Origin: Pseudomonas protegens
GTDB lineage: Bacteria > Pseudomonadota > Gammaproteobacteria > Pseudomonadales > Pseudomonadaceae
Assembly (NCBI RefSeq): GCF_013407925.2
Contig: NZ_CP060201.1
Location: forward strand, 2,170,001 to 2,234,000
Direction: 5' to 3'
DNA length: 64,000 bases
Made by a program: the position numbers and the translations under genes. This document shows positions 46,658-56,195 of this stretch, piece by piece (positions within the stretch are counted from its first letter, which is position 1; every line of letters starts with the position of its first letter). The notes beneath the pieces are model-generated. The model was not told where the DNA came from and ran no database searches. It saw nothing but the letters and a program-made list of their open reading frames with translations.

Positions 46658-47338
46658 TTACACCTCGACCCAGCGCCGCAGCAGGTTGTGATAGGTGCCG
46701 GTCAGGCGGATCAGCGAAGGATGGTCGGGCACGTCCCGGGTCAGTTCCTGGATCGCCCCGTCCATCTCGAACAGCAAGGCGCGCTGGCTGTCTTCGCGTA
46801 CCAGGCTCTGGGTCCAGAAGAACGAGGCGTAGCGGGCGCCGCGGGTCACCGGGTTGACCTTGTGCAGGCTGGTGCCGGGGTACAGCACCAGGTCCCCCGC
46901 CGGCAGCTTGACCCGCTGCAGGCCGTAGGTGTCCTGGATCTCCAGTTCGCCGCCGTCATAGTCCTCGGGGTCGCTGAAGAACAGGGTCGAGGACAGGTCC
47001 GTGCGCACCCGCTCCGGGCTGCCCTTGGGCTGGCGCACGGCGTTGTCGATATGGAAGTCGAAACTGCCGCCGGCGGTGTAGCAGTTGATCAGCGGCGGGA
47101 ACACCTTGTGCGGCAAGGCGGCGGACATGAACAGCGGGTTCTGCCACAGGCGCTCAAGCATTGCCGCGCCGATCTCCTGGGCCAGCGGGTGCCCTTCGGG
47201 CAATTGCAGGTTGTGCTTGGCCTTGGCCGACTGGTAACCGGCGGTGATCTTGCCATCCGCCCAGTCCGCCTGCTCCAGGGCTTCGCGGATACGCCCCACT
47301 TCATCACGGGTGAACACGCCGGGGATGTGCAGCAACAT
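46658..47338 (-). CDS. piuC: PKHD-type Fe(II)/2-oxoglutarate dioxygenase PiuC
   Basis: This 226-residue protein is a PKHD-type hydroxylase of the Fe(II)/2-oxoglutarate superfamily. The jelly-roll motif HxD is in FDFHIDN (about residues 95-101). A distal His is in [21 protein letters not shown], with the 2-oxoglutarate arginine following it. PiuC is always linked to a catecholate-type TonB receptor and iron limitation; its true substrate is unknown. The ATG at 47338 gives the family start (MLLHIPGVF). The divergent spacer holds Fur-box-like sequences, so it should be iron-repressed with piuA. Confidence 0.92.
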   Translation of the reverse strand: MLLHIPGVFTRDEVGRIREALEQADWADGKITAGYQSAKAKHNLQLPEGHPLAQEIGAAMLERLWQNPLFMSAALPHKVFPPLINCYTAGGSFDFHIDNAVRQPKGSPERVRTDLSSTLFFSDPEDYDGGELEIQDTYGLQRVKLPAGDLVLYPGTSLHKVNPVTRGARYASFFWTQSLVREDSQRALLFEMDGAIQELTRDVPDHPSLIRLTGTYHNLLRRWVEV

Positions 47339-47368
47339 GGCCAGGTACCTGAGCAGCGAAAGGCCGTC

Positions 47369-47390
47369 AATGATATTGATTCTTATTGAC
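47369..47390 (-). promoter_or_regulatory. Fur-box-like sequence on the piuC side
   Basis: Read on the minus strand, CAATAAGAATCAATATCATT resembles the Pseudomonas Fur consensus (GATAATGATAATCATTATC) in several hexamers. It lies about 30 bases before the piuC start. Confidence 0.55.
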
Positions 47391-47478
47391 TGTGTAAAAC
47401 CCGGTGACGAATGAGCGGGCAAAAACCGTAAGGATAAATTGTAAAGATTGTAAATTCAGTGCGAATAGTAACGTTTCG

Positions 47479-47511
47479 CAATTGATAACGATTGTTTCTT
47501 TCCCCTATATT
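47479..47511 (+). promoter_or_regulatory. piuA promoter overlapped by Fur-box-like sequence
   Basis: TTGATA (47482-47487), an 18-base spacer and TATATT (47506-47511) form a good promoter. The -35 and spacer (ATTGATAACGATTGTTTC) resemble a Fur box, so iron-loaded Fur would block it. Confidence 0.6.
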
Positions 47512-47545
47512 CCGCGACCTCAAATCCTTGGGGAGGGGAACCACC

Positions 47546-49828
47546 ATGTCACGCCAACAACCACCATCCGCTGTCAGTTCACCGCGCCTGCTGGCCTCCG
47601 CCATTGGCGTGGCGATTACCGCCGGCTCCGCGGGCCATATGGTTCAGGCCGCCGAAGACACCCAGCAAAAGACCGCGGGCAAGGCCATTGCCCTGGATGC
47701 CACCAGCATTAGTGGTGAGGCCCAGGACAGCACCTCCTACCAAGTGGAAAAGGCTTCGTCGCAGAAGTACACCGCACCGCTGGTGGACACGCCGCGCTCG
47801 GTGACCGTGGTCCCGCAGCAAGTTCTCAAGGACACCGCTGCCACCTCCCTGCAAGACGCACTGCGCACCGTGCCGGGCATCACCTTCGGCGCCGGTGAAG
47901 GGGGCAACCCTCAAGGCGACCGTCCGTTCATTCGTGGTTTCGACGCCCAGGGCGACACCTACCTCGACGGTGTGCGTGATACCGGTGGCCAGAGCCGCGA
48001 AATCTTCGACATCGAAACCATCGAAGTGAGCAAAGGTCCGAACTCCGCCTTTGGCGGACGTGGCTCGGCGGGCGGCAGCCTGAACCTGACCAGCAAGATG
48101 CCCAAGCAGCAAGACTTCCTCAACGGCGGCTTCACCTACGGCTCCGACCAGACCCGGCGCTACACCCTGGACGTCAACCGGCAGTTCCTCGAGGGTGCCG
48201 CGTTCCGCCTGAACCTGATGAGCCACGAACAGAATGTGGCGGGCCGCGACGCCGTCAATTACGACCGCTGGGGCGTGGCGCCATCGCTGACCTTCGGCCT
48301 GGGCACCCCGACCCGGGTCAACCTCAGCTACTACCACATGGAAAGCGACGACCTGCCGGATTCGGGCATTCCCTACGGCTACAGCTCAAAAGCCCCCAGG
48401 GCCGCGCACATCCATGACAAACCCACCGATGGCGGTGACAGCAGCAACTTCTACGGCCTGAAGGACCGTGACTTCCGCAAGACCCGTGCGGACATCAGCA
48501 CCTTCTCCATCGAGCACGACCTGAATGACAACATGACGCTGAAAAACACCTTGCGTCATGGCAGCACCGGCCAGGACTACATCCTCACCCAACCGGACGA
48601 CAGCCAACACAACGTCAACCAGTTCGGCACCGTATGGCGCCGGGCCAATTCGCGAGTGTCCACCACCGAAACCACCACCAACCAGACCGATCTGTTTGGC
48701 GAGTTCCACGCGTTGGGCTTCAAGCACAATTACTCCACCGGGCTTGAGTTCACAGGGGAAGAAACCCGGGTCAGCAGCTACAACATCGCCGGCAATACTG
48801 CCCAAGTATGCAATCCGGGCAGCACGCCCAGCTGCACCTCGCTGGGCAATCCGAACCCCAACGACCCTTGGACCGGCAGCATCACTCGCAACTACTACGG
48901 CACCAACACCAAGGCCACCAGCCGCGCCGCCTACGTCTTCGACACCATCGAACTGGACCCGCAATGGCTGTTGAACGTAGGGCTGCGCTACGACACCTTC
49001 GACACCGTGGCCAACACCAACGCCGCCGCGGGCCGCACCAAGCTCAAGAACGACAGCCAGTTCTGGAACTGGCAGGCCGGCCTGGTCTGGAAACCGATGG
49101 AGAACGGTAGCGTCTATGCCTCCTACGCGACCTCGGCCACCCCGCCCGGCGCCCTGGTGGGCGAAGGCGCCGAGGGCAACCCCCTGGCGGCAGGCGCCAG
49201 CACCAGTGACCTGCAACCTGAAGAAACGGTCAACTACGAGCTGGGCACCAAGTGGAACGTGTTCAACGACCGCCTGTCCCTCACCGCGGCGGTCTTTCGC
49301 ACCGAGAAGAAAAACACCCGAGTCCTGGTCGACGCGCTGACCTACCAGAACGCCGGTGAGTCCCGTGTAGATGGCCTGGAATTGGGCGCCAGCGGCAAGA
49401 TCACCGACAAGTGGCAAGTCTTCGCCGGCTACAGCTACCTCAAGAGCGAACTGGTGGAGGCCGGCCTGACCGGTCGTAACGGCGTGATCACCGCAGGTGC
49501 CGCCTCGGCCAAAGGCAATCAAATGCCCAATACGCCGAAGAACAGCTTCAGCCTGTGGAGCACCTACGACATCACCCCGAAACTCACCGTGGGTGGCGGC
49601 GCGTTCTATGTCGACCAAGTCTACGGCGACACCGGCAACACCGTGTACGTGCCGTCCTATACCCGCTACGACGCCATGGCCAGCTACAAGCTGACCAAGA
49701 ACGTCGACCTGCAGCTGAACGTGCAGAACCTCACCGACAAGACCTACTACGACAAAGCCTACTCGGCGCACTTCGCCAACCAGGCCGCCGGCCGTACCGC
49801 CCTGATGAGCGCCAACTTCCACTTCTGA
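47546..49828 (+). CDS. piuA: TonB-dependent siderophore receptor PiuA (Fiu type)
   Basis: This 760-residue outer-membrane receptor has a signal peptide (cleavage near VQAAED, residue 36). The plug domain contains DTPRSVTVVPQQVLKDTAATSLQD and RGFDAQGDTYLDGVRDTGG. A 22-strand barrel ends in the aromatic C-terminal strand (TALMSANFHF). It matches the catecholate-type PiuA/Fiu receptors that import iron-catechol complexes and siderophore-conjugated cephalosporins such as cefiderocol. The ATG at 47546 follows GGGGAGGGGAACC. It is divergent from piuC and followed by piuB. Confidence 0.92.
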   Translation: MSRQQPPSAVSSPRLLASAIGVAITAGSAGHMVQAAEDTQQKTAGKAIALDATSISGEAQDSTSYQVEKASSQKYTAPLVDTPRSVTVVPQQVLKDTAATSLQDALRTVPGITFGAGEGGNPQGDRPFIRGFDAQGDTYLDGVRDTGGQSREIFDIETIEVSKGPNSAFGGRGSAGGSLNLTSKMPKQQDFLNGGFTYGSDQTRRYTLDVNRQFLEGAAFRLNLMSHEQNVAGRDAVNYDRWGVAPSLTFGLGTPTRVNLSYYHMESDDLPDSGIPYGYSSKAPRAAHIHDKPTDGGDSSNFYGLKDRDFRKTRADISTFSIEHDLNDNMTLKNTLRHGSTGQDYILTQPDDSQHNVNQFGTVWRRANSRVSTTETTTNQTDLFGEFHALGFKHNYSTGLEFTGEETRVSSYNIAGNTAQVCNPGSTPSCTSLGNPNPNDPWTGSITRNYYGTNTKATSRAAYVFDTIELDPQWLLNVGLRYDTFDTVANTNAAAGRTKLKNDSQFWNWQAGLVWKPMENGSVYASYATSATPPGALVGEGAEGNPLAAGASTSDLQPEETVNYELGTKWNVFNDRLSLTAAVFRTEKKNTRVLVDALTYQNAGESRVDGLELGASGKITDKWQVFAGYSYLKSELVEAGLTGRNGVITAGAASAKGNQMPNTPKNSFSLWSTYDITPKLTVGGGAFYVDQVYGDTGNTVYVPSYTRYDAMASYKLTKNVDLQLNVQNLTDKTYYDKAYSAHFANQAAGRTALMSANFHF

Positions 49829-49868
49829 CCCAGCACCCAACCGCCTGTGGCCCCCGCCACAGGCCGCC

Positions 49869-49900
49869 AAGCCCCACGCATCGCAATGCCTGGGGCTTTT
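49869..49900 (+). terminator. Intrinsic terminator after piuA
   Basis: AAGCCCC and GGGGCTTTT flank an inner GCAT/ATGC stem, with a T-run, about 40 bases after the piuA stop. It would partly separate piuA from piuB. Confidence 0.75.
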
Positions 49901-49983
49901 GCGTGTAAAAACGAATGCTTCTCGACAACACACGGCATAATGCGCGCCGTGTTTTCTCTCTCTGGACGAACAAGGCGAGTGAC

Positions 49984-52515
49984 GTGTTGAAGAAAACCCT
50001 GTTCCAGCTGCACTGGTTCTTCGGCATCAGCGCGGGGCTGATCCTGGCCCTGATGGGCATCACCGGGGCGACGGTGTCGTTCCAGGACGAGATCCTGCGC
50101 GCCCTCAACCCTTCGGTGCTGCAAGTCGACCCGCTCCCCGCCGGGGTGCTGCCGCCCGCCGAACTGGTGGACAAAATCCAGGCCGCCGAAGGCAAGACGG
50201 TGTCCATGCTCTGGGTGGAAACCGACAGCGGCAACGCCGCGCGGGTGTTCTTCACCCCGCCGCCGGGGGAGCGTCGCGGGCAGATGCGCTACTTCGATCC
50301 CTACACCGGCGAGCTACTGGGCGACGCGGTCGGCCAGGACTTCTTCGGCCTCATGCTGCAACTGCACCGCTTCCTGGCCATCGGCGACACCGGCCGGCAG
50401 ATCACCGGCGCCTGCACCCTGCTGCTGATCTTCTTCTGCCTGTCCGGGCTGTACCTGCGCTGGCCGCGCCAGGTCGGCAACTGGCGCGTATGGCTGACCC
50501 TGGACTGGGCCAAGAAAGGCCGCGGCTTCAACTGGGACCTGCACGCGGTGTTCGGCACCTGGTGCCTGTTGTTCTACCTCTTGTTCGCCCTCACCGGCCT
50601 GTACTGGTCCTACGACTGGTACCGGGAGGGCCTGACCAAGCTGCTCTCCGACGCGCCACACAGCGAACGCCAGCGCGGCGGTCGCGGCGGCCCGCCACCC
50701 AAGGGCGAGGCGCCGCAGGCAGACTACAACGCCCTGTGGAGCAGCATCTACAGCGCCGCCGGCAAGGACCTCAACGCCTACAACATCCGCATGCCCGCCG
50801 TGGCCGGACAGCCGGCGACGGTGTTCTACCTGCTTAAAGGTTCGCCCCACGATCGCGCCCTGAACCAACTGACCCTGGACCCCGTCACCGGGGTCATCAG
50901 CCGGCATGAGCGCTACGCCGACCAGAGCTTCAAGTCGCAGTTGCTGACCAGCGTCTACGCCCTGCACGTGGGCAGCTACTTCGGCCTGATCGGGCGCATC
51001 GTGCTGACCCTGGCCTCACTGAGCATGCCGCTGTTCTTCATCACCGGCTGGCTGCTGTACCTGGATCGCCGGCGCAAGAAGCGCCAGATCAAGCAGGCAC
51101 GCCAGGGCCTGGAAAGCGTCGCCAACGAGGGCTCGGCGTGGCTGATCGGCTTCGCCAGCCAGAGCGGTTTTGCCGAACAACTGGCCTGGCAGACCGCCGG
51201 GCAATTGCAGGTTGCCGGGATCGCCGCCCGGGTCCTGCCCCTGGGCAACCTCAGCGAACAGGACCTGCGTGACGCCCAGCGAGCCCTGTTCGTGGTCAGC
51301 ACCTTCGGCGACGGCGAAGCCCCGGACAGCGCCCGCGGCTTCGAGCGCAAACTGCTGGGCCGCGAGCTGTCGCTGCCGGGCCTGGAGTACGCCGTGCTCG
51401 GCCTGGGCGACCGCCAGTACCCGCACTTCTGCGGCTTTGCCCGGCGCCTGCACGACTGGCTGGCGAACCAGGGCGCCAGCACCCTGTTCGCCCCCATCGA
51501 GGTGGACAGCGGCGACAGCTACGCCCTGCGTCACTGGCAACAGCAGCTGGGCCAAGTCACCGGCCATGCGCCGGTGGACCTGTGGCAGGCCCCGGCCTTC
51601 GACAACTGGACCTTGAACACCCGCACCCTGCTCAACCCTGAAAGCAGCGGCTCCGGGGTCTACCTGCTGCAACTGCTGGCCCCCAGCGCCAGCAGCTGGC
51701 TGGCCGGGGATCTGGTGGAAGTCATGCCGCGCAACAGCCGTGGCGCGGTGGCGGATTTCCTCGCGGGCCTGGGCCTCTCCGGCAGCACCCCGGTGCACCT
51801 GGACGGCCTGCAGGAAAGCCTCGAACAAGCCCTGGGCAGCCGCCAGCTTCCGGAAAACCGCGCCCATTTGATCGGCCTGCACGCCCAGGCCCTGGTGGAC
51901 GCCCTGGTGCCCCTGAGCATGCGCGAATACTCCATCGCCTCGATTGCCGCCGATGGCTGCCTGGAGTTGCTGGTGCGTCAGGAATGCCACCCCGATGGCA
52001 GCCTGGGGATTGGTTCCGGCTGGCTCACCGAGCATGCAGCGGTGGGTTCCAGCATCAGCCTGCGGGTACGGCGCAACAGCGGCTTCCACCTGCCGGCCGA
52101 ACCTTGCCCGCTGATTCTGCTGGGCAACGGCACCGGCTTGGCCGGCTTGCGCAGTTTGCTCAAGGCACGGATCGCCGAGGGCCAGCAACGCAACTGGCTG
52201 ATCTTTGGCGAGCGCAACGCCGAGCATGATTTCTACTGCAAGGATGAACTGCAGGAATGGCGCACCCGGGGCGACCTGAGCCGCCTGGACCTGGCGTTCT
52301 CCCGGGACCAGGCCGAAAAGATCTACGTCCAGGACCGCCTGCGCCAAGCGGCCGACGAACTGAAAAAATGGCTGGCCGACGGCGCCGCGATCTACATCTG
52401 CGGCAGCTTGCAGGGCATGGCTTCAGGGGTGGATCAGGTGCTCAACGAGGTACTGGGCGCAGACCACGTCGAACGCCTGATCGAACAGGGGCGCTATCGC
52501 CGCGACGTCTACTGA
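49984..52515 (+). CDS. piuB: PepSY-domain flavoprotein reductase PiuB
   Basis: This 843-residue membrane reductase has an N-terminal PepSY-associated part with four membrane segments (first near residues 10-30, others near 135-155, 190-210 and 340-360). A flavodoxin-like domain (about 390-525) and a FAD/NADP-binding sulfite-reductase-type domain (about 540-843, ending RYRRDVY) follow. PiuB proteins sit beside PiuA and are thought to reduce ferric siderophore in or at the inner membrane. The start is taken as GTG at 49984 with an AAGGCGAG site; a TTG immediately follows as an alternative. A REPIN lies 76 bases after the stop. Confidence 0.88.
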   Translation: MLKKTLFQLHWFFGISAGLILALMGITGATVSFQDEILRALNPSVLQVDPLPAGVLPPAELVDKIQAAEGKTVSMLWVETDSGNAARVFFTPPPGERRGQMRYFDPYTGELLGDAVGQDFFGLMLQLHRFLAIGDTGRQITGACTLLLIFFCLSGLYLRWPRQVGNWRVWLTLDWAKKGRGFNWDLHAVFGTWCLLFYLLFALTGLYWSYDWYREGLTKLLSDAPHSERQRGGRGGPPPKGEAPQADYNALWSSIYSAAGKDLNAYNIRMPAVAGQPATVFYLLKGSPHDRALNQLTLDPVTGVISRHERYADQSFKSQLLTSVYALHVGSYFGLIGRIVLTLASLSMPLFFITGWLLYLDRRRKKRQIKQARQGLESVANEGSAWLIGFASQSGFAEQLAWQTAGQLQVAGIAARVLPLGNLSEQDLRDAQRALFVVSTFGDGEAPDSARGFERKLLGRELSLPGLEYAVLGLGDRQYPHFCGFARRLHDWLANQGASTLFAPIEVDSGDSYALRHWQQQLGQVTGHAPVDLWQAPAFDNWTLNTRTLLNPESSGSGVYLLQLLAPSASSWLAGDLVEVMPRNSRGAVADFLAGLGLSGSTPVHLDGLQESLEQALGSRQLPENRAHLIGLHAQALVDALVPLSMREYSIASIAADGCLELLVRQECHPDGSLGIGSGWLTEHAAVGSSISLRVRRNSGFHLPAEPCPLILLGNGTGLAGLRSLLKARIAEGQQRNWLIFGERNAEHDFYCKDELQEWRTRGDLSRLDLAFSRDQAEKIYVQDRLRQAADELKKWLADGAAIYICGSLQGMASGVDQVLNEVLGADHVERLIEQGRYRRDVY

Positions 52516-52590
52516 CAAAACCGCTGGCGCGGGGCGCTCTGTGCTGCAGGCGACCTGCGAGCGCCATCGCCAAGGGGCTGAAAAAAGGAC

Positions 52591-52723
52591 TGTGGCGAGG
52601 GAGCTTGCTCCCGCTCGGCTGCGCAGCGGCCGTAACCCCTGAGTGCGAGGTCTGTCTGACAGGTTGCGATGGCTGGCCTTGGGCGCGCTGCGCGCGCCAG
52701 CGGGAGCAAGCTCCCTCGCCACA
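52591..52723. repeat. REPIN
   Basis: TGTGGCGAGGGAGCTTGCTC and its inverted copy ending GCTCCCTCGCCACA are about 95 bases apart, the same family as at 43797. It separates piuB from the convergent DUF gene. Confidence 0.85.
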
Positions 52724-52776
52724 AGTCAGCAGCCTGCCAGTGCGAGCCCCTCGCCACAGTCGGTGCTTTGGCTAGC

Positions 52777-53157
52777 TCAACCGCCCGCGTGACGATTACC
52801 GTCGAGCAAGGCATCGACCACGCCACGGGCCATTTCCACCGAATGCACCAGGGACCAGATCAGGCCACGCTCGATACCGCTGGCGTGTTCGGTGATCTCG
52901 TCGGACACCTCCTCGGCCGCCTTGAGCAGCATGGACACGTGGAGCAAGGCTTCTTCGGCACTGATGCCGGGGCGGACGCTGAAGGGCGAATCGGAGCCCG
53001 CAGGGCCCGCCGCCGTGGGCTTCAACTCAGTGACCAACGAGCGGTTCAGCGCATTGTTGGCCAGGGCATAACGAACCACTTCGTTGGCCAGATCGTGATC
53101 TGGATTACGACGGGAAACAGAATGGGAAACAGGCGGATCGGGGACGATCTTTTTCAT
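52777..53157 (-). CDS. DUF3077/DUF6124-type Pseudomonas protein of unknown function
   Basis: This 126-residue protein starts MKKIVPDPP and has two predicted helices in its C-terminal half (ALLHVSMLLKAAEEVSDEI and GLIWSLVHSVEMARGVVDALLDG). That layout is typical of a Pseudomonas-restricted family labelled DUF3077 or DUF6124. It has no signal peptide or membrane segment, and its function is unknown. The upstream leader carries a perfect 18-bp palindrome (53366-53383). A truncated copy of this gene with the same leader lies at 56897-57226, so the locus has been duplicated. The ATG at 53157 follows GGGAGCTACACC. Confidence 0.75.
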   Translation of the reverse strand: MKKIVPDPPVSHSVSRRNPDHDLANEVVRYALANNALNRSLVTELKPTAAGPAGSDSPFSVRPGISAEEALLHVSMLLKAAEEVSDEITEHASGIERGLIWSLVHSVEMARGVVDALLDGNRHAGG

Positions 53158-53589
53158 GGTGTAGCTCCCGAGCAGTAGAGCCTTCACCCATCGCTGCTAA
53201 ACGAAAGGTGGCGGCTGGACGCGGGTTAGCAGACCAGGGCTCAGGAACCCGGCGCACCCGAAGGTGCCCCACGTACAGCCGCCATAACAAGCAGGCCAGA
53301 ACAAGATCTGGCCAAGAAAGAGATAGCGCTTATACGTCTGAGACTTATCGAGCTGCTAAACCCGATCACTGAACATTCAGTGACTCCCCGAGCCTAGTGA
53401 GCCAAGTACCCAGCCGCAAGCGCCTGGGAGTTTCTCGGAAACCCCTTACAAAAGAAAGAGACTTGGCCGACTTTAGTCGCGGCCACGCTCTGAAAATTTC
53501 TGACAACACAGGTTGATCCGCTCGCCCCCAAAAGGGCCGTTGCAGCTCCTTGACCACCTCGCCCCAGAACGCGCCCCGGTGCAGCTCGA
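53158..53589. other. Duplicated leader of the DUF gene
   Basis: No gene is seen in these 432 bases. About 250 of them (roughly 53245-53480) reappear with small changes at 57015-57226, including the palindrome, a run reading TTACAAAAGAAAGAGACTTG, and the GGCGCACCC block. The conservation of a non-coding leader suggests it carries the promoter and operator of the DUF gene. Confidence 0.65.
53366..53383. promoter_or_regulatory. Perfect 18-bp palindrome in the DUF gene leader
   Basis: TCACTGAACATTCAGTGA has 8-bp perfect arms around CA. It lies about 210 bases upstream of the DUF gene and is repeated exactly at 57130-57147. It looks like an operator of a dimeric regulator; none is encoded next to it. 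Confidence 0.6.
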
Positions 53590-55131
53590 TCACACCGGCT
53601 GCAGTTTTTGCTCGTACACCGCCACGCCATCCAGGTCCCGCAGGATCACCTTCAGCTCTGCCGTCTGCCCATCGATCTGCACTTCGCCAAAGAACTGGAA
53701 GCCGGCAAAGGGCGAAGTGTTCTGCGCCGGCGGCGCCTTCTGAAACACCACTTCCGGGCCGAAGGTCTTGTCCAGCACATTGGGCCCGAAACTCCCGGCA
53801 TTCAGGGGACCGGCGACAAACTCCCAGAACGGCTCGAAATCCTGGAACGCCGCGCGATCCGGGTGGTAATGGTGAGCCGCGCAGTAATGCACATCCGCCG
53901 TCAGCCACACATGGTTGCGCACCTGATGCTTGCGCAGGTGCGCCAGCAATTCGGCAATCTCCAGCTCACGCCCCTGGGCCGGCCCAGGATCACCATTGGC
54001 CACCGCTTCCCAGCGCGCCACTCCCGGGCTGACCTCGCCATCCGGCACACCCAGGCCAATCGGCATGTCCGCCGCCACCACTTTCCATTGGGCCTGTGAA
54101 TCCTTGAGTTCACGCTTGAGCCAATCCAGCTGCTCACGCCCCAGGAAGGGTTTCTCGCCACCGAGGTTGTCATCGTTGGCCCCGCGATAACTGCGCATGT
54201 CCAGCACAAATACATCCAGCAACGGCCCATAGCTGAGCTTGCGGTAAATCCGCCCGCCGCCATCGGCGCTCTGCCGGCGCATCGGCGAATACTCCAGCCA
54301 CGCCTGCCGCGCGCGGCCCACCAGGGTCTGGATATCCTTGACCGCGTAGCGCTCGTCCAACTGCTTGCCGGGCGACCAGTTGTTGACCACCTCGTGGTCG
54401 TCCCACTGCCAGATCTGCGGCACCTCGGCATTGAAGCGACGCAGGTTGTCGTCCATCAGGTTGTAGCGGTAATTGCCCCGGTACTCATCCAGGGTTTGCG
54501 CCACCTTGCTCTTGGCCTCGGTGGTGATATTGCGCCAGACGCGCCCGTCCTCCACGGTCAACTGCGCCGGCACCGGGCCGTCGGCGTAAATGGTGTCGCC
54601 GCTGTGGATAAAAAAGTCCGGCAAGCGCAGGCGCATGGCCTCATAAATGCGCATGCCGCCAATGTCCGGGTTGATGCCGAAGCCCTGCCCCACCGTGTCG
54701 CCGCTCCAGACAAAACGGATATCCCGGCGTTGCGACGGCGCACTGCGCAAATGACCGAACCACGGCTCACTGGCCACACCGGATTGCGCGTCCTCGAACC
54801 TCACCCGATAGAAGATCGCCTGATCGGCCGGCAACCCGGTCAACTCCACCCGCGCGGTAAAATCCGTGCGCGCATCGGCCAGCGGCGAAACAAAACGCCG
54901 AGGGTTGCCGAACAGGCTTCGCGTGTCCCACTCCACCACCATCCGCGCCGGGCGATCGGTGCGGCTCCAGATCATCGCCTTATCCCCCAGCAAATCCCCG
55001 GACTGCACCCCATCGGTGAGCTGCGGCCGATCCTTGACCGAAGCAATCACCGCCGGCGCCAGACTCGGCAGCAACAGCCCCGCCCCGGCGATCTGCATGA
55101 CCCGACGACGGCCGAGGTTGAACTCGCTCAT
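53590..55131 (-). CDS. PhoD-like alkaline phosphatase/phosphodiesterase, Tat-exported
   Basis: This 513-residue protein has a twin-arginine leader (GRRRVMQIAGAGLLLPSLAPAV). A PhoD N-terminal domain and a metallophosphatase domain follow, with VWSGDTVGQG, FIHSGDTIYADG, WDDHEVVNNW and WLTADVHYCAAHHY motifs. The aspartates, asparagine and histidines of the calcium/iron site are in place. PhoD enzymes release phosphate from phosphomonoesters and diesters outside the cytoplasm and are often PhoB-regulated. No Pho box was identified. The ATG at 55131 gives the Tat leader directly. It lies between the DUF gene and the lower-GC gene pair. Confidence 0.9.
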   Translation of the reverse strand: MSEFNLGRRRVMQIAGAGLLLPSLAPAVIASVKDRPQLTDGVQSGDLLGDKAMIWSRTDRPARMVVEWDTRSLFGNPRRFVSPLADARTDFTARVELTGLPADQAIFYRVRFEDAQSGVASEPWFGHLRSAPSQRRDIRFVWSGDTVGQGFGINPDIGGMRIYEAMRLRLPDFFIHSGDTIYADGPVPAQLTVEDGRVWRNITTEAKSKVAQTLDEYRGNYRYNLMDDNLRRFNAEVPQIWQWDDHEVVNNWSPGKQLDERYAVKDIQTLVGRARQAWLEYSPMRRQSADGGGRIYRKLSYGPLLDVFVLDMRSYRGANDDNLGGEKPFLGREQLDWLKRELKDSQAQWKVVAADMPIGLGVPDGEVSPGVARWEAVANGDPGPAQGRELEIAELLAHLRKHQVRNHVWLTADVHYCAAHHYHPDRAAFQDFEPFWEFVAGPLNAGSFGPNVLDKTFGPEVVFQKAPPAQNTSPFAGFQFFGEVQIDGQTAELKVILRDLDGVAVYEQKLQPV

Positions 55132-55381
55132 GGTGACTCCCTGACAATGGTCAAAAGGCAACCTTAGTCAGCGGGGATGAAGGGGGTGTGACAAGCGACT
55201 TGGAGCCAGCCGCCGTTAACCTGCGACCCGGCCTTACAACACAACAAGAACAATCACTAGCCGCATCTGAAAAATCACTTCTACATCAAGTTTGATCCCA
55301 CCTACCCGAAACAACCGACACGCTAAGCTCGCCCTTTCCGATATAACCAACCGAGTCAAACATGAATAATAAAAAAAAATT

Positions 55382-56140
55382 TTGGTAACCGGTGGCGGAA
55401 AAGGAATAGGCGAAAAAGTCATTCGCCTGTTGGTAAGCAAGGGCTACGAAACGCACTTCACCTACTGCCGATCAAAAAGCAGTGCTGAGAAACTGTGCCG
55501 CGAGTTCCCCAACAAGGTGTTCGCCCACTATTTGAATATGGCGGACCCTGACTCCATCAACACTGGCGGCTTTAGTCAGATATCCGATTGGTACGGCATT
55601 ATTTTCAATGCGGGAGTGGGTTCCGCCAGCGTCAACAACTATGCCAATAGCCCTGATACTTCTGAAGATCAGTTAGATGAGGCCATGTTGAAAATCAACG
55701 CCTTGGGGCCGCTATCCCTGTACCGGCGACTCAAGCCGAACCTGATCAAAAACAACCACGCAAAGATAATCTTCATTTCATCGGTGGGAGGAGGCATCGC
55801 CGCGTTTCCCGGCTTTCGCTACAGCGACGGAATGAGCAAGGCGGCCCTGAGCTATCTGGCCAGACAGATCGCCACGGAGAACACGGACTCTGGCATCGAT
55901 GTGTTCACCCTGTGCCCCGGAGCGACCGAAACATCAATGTTTGAGGCCAGTACCCTGAATAAACTGAGCCCGTCGGAACGAGCACACTTTGTCCAGAAAC
56001 TCCCGAAAGGACGTCTTATTCAGCCTGAAGAAATAGCCCACTGGGTCGCCAAACTATTAGAACCTGAATCCACCGTATTACATGGTTGCATCATTGATGC
56101 CTCTGCCGGACTGGGCATACGCCCCAGTCACATGGAGTGA
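55382..56140 (+). CDS. Short-chain dehydrogenase/reductase; start disrupted by an A9 tract
   Basis: This SDR protein of about 253 residues has the cofactor motif TGGGKGIG at the very start, the NAG motif (FNAGVGS), catalytic serine in IFISSVGG, and YSDGMSK (Y-x3-K replaced in spacing as Y-S-D-G-M-S-K). The natural start appears to be the ATG at 55362, reading MNNKKK. The A-run is nine bases, and one more A would be needed to join the ATG to this frame (…KKKILVTGGG). As given, only a TTG at 55382 is in frame and it has no ribosome site. Base composition is lower in GC than its neighbours, which suggests acquisition. The substrate is unknown. The LysE-type exporter gene follows after 55 bases. 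Confidence 0.7.
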   Translation: MVTGGGKGIGEKVIRLLVSKGYETHFTYCRSKSSAEKLCREFPNKVFAHYLNMADPDSINTGGFSQISDWYGIIFNAGVGSASVNNYANSPDTSEDQLDEAMLKINALGPLSLYRRLKPNLIKNNHAKIIFISSVGGGIAAFPGFRYSDGMSKAALSYLARQIATENTDSGIDVFTLCPGATETSMFEASTLNKLSPSERAHFVQKLPKGRLIQPEEIAHWVAKLLEPESTVLHGCIIDASAGLGIRPSHME

Positions 56141-56195
56141 CCCAAGCATTTGCAATACAGGCCAACTGAATAACAGCCAAACACCGGAGATTAAC

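Noticed and set aside
53366..53908. Open frame on the minus strand across the phosphatase end and the DUF leader
   Set aside because: It is out of frame with the phosphatase gene and crosses its stop; the translation has no family features.
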